From positions 1-10,359 of the forward strand of contig WAOH01000075.1 in NCBI GenBank assembly GCA_015521385.1: 10,359 nt of DNA, in the 5' to 3' direction. The DNA comes from Thermoproteota archaeon. GTDB lineage: Archaea > Korarchaeota > Korarchaeia > Korarchaeales > Korarchaeaceae. The position numbers and the translations under genes are program-made. The notes under the pieces are model-generated. The model was not told the DNA's origin. It was given only the letters and a program-made list of their open reading frames with translations, and did no database searches. Shown one piece after another: positions 6,462-10,359 of this stretch (positions are counted from its first letter, which is position 1; the number at the start of each line of letters is the position of its first letter).

Positions 6462-6699
6462 GAGGAAGGTGTGGGAGGCCCTCAGGAAGGTCAAGGACCC
6501 CGAACTCAAGGTGAGCATGGTAGATGCCGGTCTGATAAAGAAGGTCGAGGAGAGGGACGGTGTGGTGACGGTGGAATTCACTCTCACGACTCCCTTCTGT
6601 CCCTATGCCGATCTACTCGCGTTGGCGATAAAGAAGGCGGCCGAGAGCGTCGAGGGGGTGAGGGAGGCCAAGGTGAGGATAGTGGGGATAAAGATGTGA
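6448..6699 (+). CDS. MIP18/DUF59 family protein, probable iron-sulfur cluster assembly factor (SufT/PaaD-like)
   Basis: 83 residues, a complete single MIP18 domain. Key pieces are VKDPELKVSMVDAGLIKKVE (15-34; the family reads DPEl..sivdlGLi..v), VVTVEFTLTTPFCPYADLL (39-57) with conserved Cys51 in TTP.CP, and VEGVREAKVRI (68-78). Relatives (eukaryotic MIP18/CIA2, bacterial SufT and PaaD) help deliver iron-sulfur clusters to target proteins. Its reading frame starts 14 bases inside the radical SAM gene, with GGGGAGAG just before the ATG, so the two are very probably co-translated. The obvious inference is that it matures the radical SAM protein's cluster, although these factors usually serve many clients. 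It converges with aCPSF2, only 3 bases between stops. Confidence 0.92.
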   Translation: MKEIERKVWEALRKVKDPELKVSMVDAGLIKKVEERDGVVTVEFTLTTPFCPYADLLALAIKKAAESVEGVREAKVRIVGIKM

Positions 6700-6702
6700 G
6701 GC

Positions 6703-7974
6703 TCAGAAGATGACTTCCTCGCCCAGTTCTGGGGAGAAGGCCGCCATGCCCATCTTGTCCTCCAGCTCGTTGGCGAACTCCTCTGAATCCTCCCCGTGCA
6801 CCACCATTATGCTCTCCGGCTTAAGTTCCCTGATGAGTTTCAGTATGCCGGACCTGCTGGCGTGGGCTGAGAAGTTGAGCTGGTTCACCTTCATCATTAT
6901 CCAAGTCTCCTCACCCTCTATCTCCATCTTGCCCTCCTCTATGAGCCTCCTTCCCTCGGTTCCGTCCACTTGGTAGCCAGTCAGGGTTATGGTGCTGTTC
7001 TCGTCCTCCTTCCTCTCCTTCATGTAGTAGTGCACCGGACCGCCCTCGAGCATACCCGATGTGGTCAGCACCACATTGGGCCTCTTGGTTATCTTCTTCC
7101 TCATGTGCCAGTTCCTCACCGAGGTTATGGTCCTGACCGCCAGCTTCAGGTCGTCGGCGTCCCTCACCCTGTTCGAGAAGTACTCTGTTATTTCCGTGCT
7201 CTTGCGGGCCATTCCGTCCAAGAAGAGCTTGCCCTTGAAGCCCCTAGCCCTCAGGGCCATGGCGACCTCCAAGAGCCTGCCTATCGCGAATCCGGCGACT
7301 ATGGCCGTCCCGCCGGACTTCAGGGTCTCTATCACTATCTCCTTGAGCAGGAGTTCCTGCTTCGCTCTCGGCGGGTGCTCCTTCCTAGCATAGGTGGATT
7401 CCGTTATGAGGATGTCCACTGGCGGTATATCATCTATGCTGGCCGGCGGCATCAACCTGGAAGGCACTGTGTTGAAGTCTCCGGTGTAGAGGACGCTCGT
7501 CCCGTCGTACTTTATGTGGAACATGGCGCTCCCGGGTATATGGCCTGCGTTTATGGCGGTGACCTCCAGATCCCCCACCCTGAAGGGGACGTTGAACTCC
7601 ACCGGCCTGAAGTTGTTCAGGGTCCTCCTCACCTCTTTCGGTCCGTAGCCTATGTGATGGCCCTTCAGCTTCGCTACCTTTATGGCATCGTAAAGCAGAA
7701 GCTCTGAGTACTCCCTAGTGATGTCTATCCCGTAGATGGGTACGTCGTGCCCATGACTGACCAGTCTGGGCAGCGATCCCGAGTGATCCAAGTGCGCATG
7801 GGTCAGCAGGACGGCATCTACTTTCTCGGGTATGGGAGGGAACTCCGGGTGCTCCTTGGGTATTAGCTTCATGCCGTAATCCAGCAACACCCTCGTACCT
7901 CCAGCCTCAAGCAAGAGTGCGCTCTTGCCTACTTCACGGGTTCCACCCAGCGCAGTTACGGATATCTTTCCCAT
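6703..7974 (-). CDS. Beta-CASP ribonuclease aCPSF2 (archaeal CPSF2-type, no KH domain)
   Basis: 423 residues: metallo-beta-lactamase plus beta-CASP domains, without the N-terminal KH domains of aCPSF1. It is a zinc-dependent RNase of the CPSF73 group that cleaves and probably trims RNA in the cytosol. Motifs from the ATG: THAHLDHSG (58-66), NAGHIPGS (142-149, His144), YTGDFN (163-168, Asp166), motif A TESTYARKEHPPR with Glu192, motif B FSAHAS with His371, motif C VVHGE with His393. GFAIGRLLE (228-236), LTTSGMLEGGP (303-313) and LTGYQVDGTEGRRL also match. All catalytic ligands are kept. A longer GTG start (7986) exists, but AGAGGTGA (7983-7990) is a good ribosome binding site 8 bases before ATG 7974 and overlaps that GTG, so I chose the ATG. 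The leader has a perfect hairpin. Confidence 0.93.
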   Translation of the reverse strand: MGKISVTALGGTREVGKSALLLEAGGTRVLLDYGMKLIPKEHPEFPPIPEKVDAVLLTHAHLDHSGSLPRLVSHGHDVPIYGIDITREYSELLLYDAIKVAKLKGHHIGYGPKEVRRTLNNFRPVEFNVPFRVGDLEVTAINAGHIPGSAMFHIKYDGTSVLYTGDFNTVPSRLMPPASIDDIPPVDILITESTYARKEHPPRAKQELLLKEIVIETLKSGGTAIVAGFAIGRLLEVAMALRARGFKGKLFLDGMARKSTEITEYFSNRVRDADDLKLAVRTITSVRNWHMRKKITKRPNVVLTTSGMLEGGPVHYYMKERKEDENSTITLTGYQVDGTEGRRLIEEGKMEIEGEETWIMMKVNQLNFSAHASRSGILKLIRELKPESIMVVHGEDSEEFANELEDKMGMAAFSPELGEEVIF

Positions 7975-7982
7975 TCTCTTTC

Positions 7983-7990
7983 TCACCTCT
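7983..7990 (-). promoter_or_regulatory. Ribosome binding site that decides the aCPSF2 start
   Basis: Minus-strand AGAGGTGA matches the archaeal anti-Shine-Dalgarno consensus and sits 8 bases before ATG 7972-7974. The GTG at 7984-7986 is part of this site, making that longer start unlikely. Confidence 0.7.
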
Positions 7991-7996
7991 TATCTC

Positions 7997-8015
7997 GGAC
8001 CGTCTCTAGCGGTCC
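7997..8015. promoter_or_regulatory. Perfect inverted repeat (hairpin) in the aCPSF2 leader
   Basis: GGACCG, a 7-base loop (TCTCTAG) and CGGTCC form a perfect 6-bp GC-rich stem. It lies 7-25 bases upstream of the aCPSF2 ribosome binding site, inside the predicted leader of about 47 bases (start near 8021). It could be an RNA hairpin controlling translation or stability of the RNase mRNA, or a protein operator on DNA. It is outside the predicted transcript of the divergent gene. Confidence 0.5.
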
Positions 8016-8043
8016 TTTACAGGAGTAACGTCCCTCTTACTGA

Positions 8044-8055
8044 TTTAAAAATAGT
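8044..8055. promoter_or_regulatory. Bidirectional TATA-like box between aCPSF2 and the tRNA-binding gene
   Basis: TTTAAAAATAGT includes the self-complementary TTTAAA. Rightward it predicts transcription starting near 8072-8078, a short leader before ATG 8083. Leftward (ACTATTTTTAAA) it predicts a start near 8021 and a leader of about 47 bases before aCPSF2. It is the only AT-rich stretch in this gap of about 108 bases. Confidence 0.55.
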
Positions 8056-8082
8056 ACCTTTCACGTAGTGTGGGTGGGTTCC

Positions 8083-8412
8083 ATGGGTTACGTCTCGTTC
8101 TCGGACTTTAAAAAGCTGGATTTGAGGGTAGGAGAGATAGTAGAGGCCGAGAGGGTCGAAGGCAGCAGGAAGCTCGTGAAACTGATCGTGGATTTAGGCA
8201 ATGAACGAAGGCAGTTGGTCGCGGGAATAGCCGAGTACTACGAGCCAGAGAGCCTAGTGGGTAAGCAGATAGTCGTCGTGACGAATCTGCAACCCAGGAA
8301 GTTCATGGGCGTGGAATCTCAGGGGATGCTCCTAGCCGCGGTGGTGGGAGAGGGCAGGCCCGTCCTGCTGACTCCGGAGGAGAAGGTCCCACCGGGCACC
8401 CCGGTCTCATGA
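8083..8412 (+). CDS. Free-standing tRNA-binding OB-fold protein (MetRS beta / C-terminal domain type)
   Basis: 109 residues forming one EMAP II/Arc1p-type OB fold, the domain found at the C-terminus of many methionyl-tRNA synthetases and alone as MetRS beta subunit or CsaA. Signature parts are FSDFKKLDLRVGEIVEAERVEGSRKL (5-30), RRQLVAGIAEYYEPESLVGKQIVVVTNLQPRKFMGVESQGMLLAA (42-86), with the typical 'v.NL.Pr.l.G..S.GMlLaa' ending. It probably binds the elbow or anticodon arm of tRNA and may dock on MetRS; no synthetase gene is in the window. A GTG at 8068 would add five residues (WVGS...), but that lies at or before the predicted transcript start; ATG 8083 has GGGTGGG 4 bases upstream. The end TCATGA overlaps the convergent winged-helix gene by 6 bases. 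Confidence 0.88.
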   Translation: MGYVSFSDFKKLDLRVGEIVEAERVEGSRKLVKLIVDLGNERRQLVAGIAEYYEPESLVGKQIVVVTNLQPRKFMGVESQGMLLAAVVGEGRPVLLTPEEKVPPGTPVS

Positions 8413-8817
8413 TCCGTCGTCGGAATCGGATCCCGTGCCCAGTATCCTGTATACCTCTACCCCCTCATCCCCTATCCTTTTGAAGTCCAAGAAGGCTAGA
8501 CCCTTCCTCTCCAGTCTCTCCAAGACCTGCTTGGCCGTGTCGACGGGCAGGTTCAGGTCGGCCGCCACGTCTGCGACGGTCACGTACCCTCCCTTCCTCC
8601 TAGCTAGCCTTATCACCCTAGCTTCGAGGAGCTCCTCTGAGACCTGAGCTCTCTTAGCCACCATGTTAGCGTAGATGGCAGCTCCTCCCAAGAGCAGCAT
8701 GGCGAATCCGGGGACGACCCTGGAGGGGTTGTAGGAACTCGCTATCAGGAAGATCAGTCCAAAGAAGATCAGAATGGCTCCGGCTCCGTAGGCCAAAAAA
8801 TCCCTGAGGGAGGGCAA
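8407..8817 (-). CDS. Membrane-anchored winged-helix protein next to PspA
   Basis: 136 residues. Two N-terminal membrane segments (about 8-27, GAGAILIFFGLIFLIA, and 33-52, FAMLLLGGAAIYA) form a hairpin. A cytosolic winged helix-turn-helix follows (about 62-128): LLEARVIRLARRKGGYVTVADVAADLNLPVDTAKQVLERLERKG, then the wing LAFLDFKRIGDEGVEVYRIL. The tail GTGSDSDDGS is acidic. I do not recognise a named family. It starts with TTG, supported by GGAGCTGATC (8822-8831), nearly the full anti-Shine-Dalgarno complement, 4 bases upstream and overlapping the PspA stop. It therefore follows PspA in one operon with a 6-base gap. A membrane-tethered DNA-binding or protein-binding domain beside PspA suggests a sensor or regulator of membrane stress, but this is inference. 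Confidence 0.83.
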   Translation of the reverse strand: MPSLRDFLAYGAGAILIFFGLIFLIASSYNPSRVVPGFAMLLLGGAAIYANMVAKRAQVSEELLEARVIRLARRKGGYVTVADVAADLNLPVDTAKQVLERLERKGLAFLDFKRIGDEGVEVYRILGTGSDSDDGS

Positions 8818-8821
8818 CCGG

Positions 8822-8831
8822 GATCAGCTCC
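8822..8831 (-). promoter_or_regulatory. Strong ribosome binding site for the TTG-started winged-helix gene
   Basis: Minus-strand GGAGCTGATC differs from the ideal GGAGGTGATC at one base. It lies 4 bases before the TTG at 8815-8817 and overlaps the PspA stop codon, so it settles the unusual start and implies coupled translation. Confidence 0.7.
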
Positions 8832-9534
8832 CAACTTCCTCCTTCAGTTTCCTTAGTTCCTCCTCGAGCTCGCTCTGGAGCTCGATCTTACCCAGTTCCC
8901 TCTCGATCTCGTCCTTCTCCTCCGGCTCCAGGACATCGAGGGCCCCTCCGGTGGCGACCAGCTCATCCAAAGCCGCGGCCCTGGCCTTCATCTCGTTGAC
9001 CTTGTCCTCAGCCCTCTCTATTATCTCGGCCGCTGACGTGAAGTCCTCGGAGAGTCCGGTGACCATCTCCTGAACCTCCACCTGGGCCTTAGAGGCCTCG
9101 TATTCTGCCTTTAGCTGCTCCTTCTTCGCCTTGAACAGGTCTATCTTGGTCTTGAGTTTGTCCCTCACCTCCAAGAGCTTCTCCTCGTCTTCCTTCATGT
9201 CTGCGATTCTCTCCTCCAGGATCTTCTTCTGCCTGACCAGCACGAGCTTCCTCTCCAGGGCCTTCCTGGCCAGATCCTCCCTACCGGCCTTGAGGGCCCT
9301 CTTTGCCTTATCATCGAGGTCCTCGATCTTCTCATCTATCCTCTCCAGCTCGAACTCCAGCTTCTTCCTAGCGGTGATCGCTCTGGACAGGGCCATCTCC
9401 ACGTCGTGGAGCTGCTGAACGAGCTTGTCGTATGCGTAGTCCAGCTGCTCTCGGGGGTCCTCGAAGTTGTCCAACAGCTTATTCAACTTGGCCTCGATGC
9501 TCGTCTTGAGTCTCTCCCAAAAACCGGGCAACAT
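8824..9534 (-). CDS. pspA: PspA/IM30 (Vipp1) family membrane-remodelling protein
   Basis: 236 residues, the usual PspA length. PspA/Vipp1 proteins are ESCRT-III relatives that polymerise on the inner membrane face to repair or stabilise it. The start FWERLKTSIEAKLNKLLDNFEDPREQLDYAYDKL (5-38) shows the amphipathic N-terminal helix followed by the family's 'DP...l......l' signature. Long alpha-helical coiled coil follows (about 38-160: KKLEFELERIDEKIEDL, ALKAGREDLARKALERKL, IADMKEDEEKLLEVRDKLKTKI). A C-terminal helical region (about 170-236) ends LEEELRKLKEEVG. No transmembrane segment is seen. ATG 9534 has GGTGAT close upstream (another ATG at 9538 is out of frame). A TATA-like box at 9561-9571 drives it, and the membrane winged-helix gene follows 6 bases after its stop. 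Confidence 0.92.
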   Translation of the reverse strand: MLPGFWERLKTSIEAKLNKLLDNFEDPREQLDYAYDKLVQQLHDVEMALSRAITARKKLEFELERIDEKIEDLDDKAKRALKAGREDLARKALERKLVLVRQKKILEERIADMKEDEEKLLEVRDKLKTKIDLFKAKKEQLKAEYEASKAQVEVQEMVTGLSEDFTSAAEIIERAEDKVNEMKARAAALDELVATGGALDVLEPEEKDEIERELGKIELQSELEEELRKLKEEVGS

Positions 9535-9560
9535 GCATCACCGTGAATCCTCGAGCGCTG

Positions 9561-9573
9561 CGATAAAAAATTT
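9561..9573 (-). promoter_or_regulatory. TATA-like promoter of the pspA pair, also a T-tract after the upstream gene
   Basis: Minus strand AAATTTTTTATCG begins two bases after the stop of the acyl-CoA synthetase gene and lies about 27-39 bases before the pspA ATG. It fits a TATA box with a short leader. Its T6 run could also terminate the upstream transcript. Confidence 0.5.
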
Positions 9574-9575
9574 GT

Positions 9576-10359
9576 TCATCGGGATTGGGCCACTGAGCGA
9601 CCGTACTGCCTCAGCCCGTACAGGGCCGCAGCGGCCCTCTCTGGAGTCGGGTAAATAGGTAGTCCCTTCCTCTCCATCCTGTGGAGTACCTCCTCGACAT
9701 CGGGGGTGGTGGGGACTGCCGTGGCCACCACCGGTATGTCGGACCTCTCGACCAGCTCCAGCAGCAGCCTCTCCGTCTTATCAGGAACCATTCCGGGGAC
9801 CCCAAACAGGGGTATGAGGAACAGGGCATCGTATTCACCGCTCTCAACGAAGGCAAGTCCTGCTTCCAAGAACTGCTCGGGTGTGGAGTCACCGGTGAGG
9901 TCCGTCGGATTGCCCACGGGGTAATAGGGGGGAAGCATTTCCCTCAACTCCTTCAGCAGACCTTCGGACGGAGGGGTAACCCTGAAACCCCTCATCTCCA
10001 AGGCGTCCACGGCCAGTATCCCGAATCCCCCTCCGTTCGTCAGGACAGCCACCCTGTCCCCGAACATGGGTGGCTGGGTCGCCAAGGCCACCGGGACATC
10101 AACGAACTCGTTCAGGGTGTTGACCAAGATCCCGCCGCTCTGGAGGACCGCTGCTTGGAATATGTCGCTCCTTCCGGCTAGAGAACCAGTGTGGCTCCTC
10201 ACCGCCCTATCACCGGAGGACGTCCTGCCGCCCTTCAGGACAACCACAGGCTTCCTCCTAGATGCCTCCCTTATCGCCTCCATGAACTTCCTGCCGTCAG
10301 CCACCCCCTCTATGTAGGCAGCGATGACCTTGGTATCATCGTCCTCCGCCAAGTATGAG
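9576..10359 (-). CDS. ADP-forming acyl-CoA (acetyl-CoA) synthetase alpha subunit, partial (N-terminus beyond right edge)
   Basis: 261 codons to the window edge, with the frame open upstream of the apparent TTG at 10352 (it reads SYLAEDDDTKVIAAYIEG, a typical mid-protein stretch), so this is the 3' part of a longer gene. The enzyme makes ATP and a carboxylic acid from acyl-CoA, ADP and phosphate, a last step of fermentation in many archaea. The catalytic phospho-histidine is in SHTGSLAG (His codon 10191-10193). Before it comes KPVVVLKGGRTSSG; after it LTNGGGFGILAVDALEMRG and YYPVGNPTDLTGDSTPEQF, which belong to the succinyl-CoA ligase-like domains, and a final domain ending GLPIYPTPERAAAALYGLRQYGR. 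The missing part should be the N-terminal CoA-binding Rossmann domain. The protein stops here, so the ATP-grasp beta subunit is not fused downstream. The specific acyl substrate cannot be told. Confidence 0.92.
   Translation of the reverse strand, partial: SYLAEDDDTKVIAAYIEGVADGRKFMEAIREASRRKPVVVLKGGRTSSGDRAVRSHTGSLAGRSDIFQAAVLQSGGILVNTLNEFVDVPVALATQPPMFGDRVAVLTNGGGFGILAVDALEMRGFRVTPPSEGLLKELREMLPPYYPVGNPTDLTGDSTPEQFLEAGLAFVESGEYDALFLIPLFGVPGMVPDKTERLLLELVERSDIPVVATAVPTTPDVEEVLHRMERKGLPIYPTPERAAAALYGLRQYGRSVAQSR

Noticed and set aside
6970..7707. Long 245-residue plus-strand open frame opposite aCPSF2
   Set aside because: The minus strand encodes a clear beta-CASP nuclease with all motifs intact; this frame shows no recognisable family and is a shadow.
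6703..7986. aCPSF1 or bacterial-type RNase J identity
   Set aside because: aCPSF1 has N-terminal KH domains, absent here. The THAHLDHSG, GHIPGS and LTTSGMLEGGP stretches and the length fit the aCPSF2 type better.
9681..10181. 166-residue plus-strand open frame over the acyl-CoA synthetase gene
   Set aside because: Antisense to conserved catalytic segments; composition is unlike its neighbours.
10352..10352. TTG at 10350-10352 as a true start for the acyl-CoA synthetase frame
   Set aside because: The frame stays open to the edge and the upstream residues continue the family pattern, so the gene is cut by the window.
1..10359. CRISPR arrays, insertion sequences, tRNA or rRNA genes, phage remnants
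   Set aside because: No spaced direct repeats, transposase motifs, cloverleaf-like stretches or composition breaks were seen; the gaps are all under about 110 bases.

Overview
The window looks like part of an archaeal chromosome of the TACK group. Five things point there. It carries an S25e ribosomal protein, which Euryarchaeota lack. It has a KH-less beta-CASP nuclease (aCPSF2 type) and an Ard1-type N-terminal acetyltransferase that closely resembles Sulfolobus Ard1. The promoters are archaeal TATA boxes about 25-30 bases before start codons. Arginine is mostly AGG and isoleucine often ATA, as in thermophiles. A Korarchaeota- or Crenarchaeota-like thermophile fits, but I cannot fix the genus. 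Coding density is extreme: no gap exceeds about 110 bases, and there are no RNA genes, mobile elements or CRISPR arrays.

Layout. Positions 1-3298 are all minus strand: an operon of S25e, a cyclophilin-like protein and a metallo-beta-lactamase-fold protein (running off the left edge), preceded by a free-standing coiled-coil protein and an M50 (site-2 protease type) membrane peptidase. From a shared AT-rich box at 3319-3330 transcription diverges. Rightward come Ard1 acetyltransferase and a TusA-like protein (start and stop codons overlapping), then adenosylhomocysteinase, a COG2108-like radical SAM protein and a MIP18/DUF59 protein in one tight run. Converging on these, separated by 3 bases, is aCPSF2 on the minus strand. 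A second symmetric AT box (8044-8055) separates it from a rightward tRNA-binding OB-fold protein. That gene overlaps tail to tail with a minus-strand pair, PspA followed by a membrane-anchored winged-helix protein. The right edge holds the 3' part of an ADP-forming acyl-CoA synthetase alpha subunit.

How the genes may work together. The adenosylhomocysteinase run links S-adenosyl compound recycling, radical SAM chemistry and iron-sulfur delivery. The PspA pair looks like a small membrane-stress module. S25e, Ard1, aCPSF2 and the tRNA-binding protein are information-processing genes.

The most unusual points are: a TusA-like protein whose catalytic Cys is Ser; a radical SAM protein with CX5CX2C spacing; an MBL protein whose HxHxDH motif has Gly for Asp; a perfect hairpin in the predicted leader of the aCPSF2 RNase gene; and the PspA/membrane winged-helix pair. 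I see no clear wholly new system, only these candidates.
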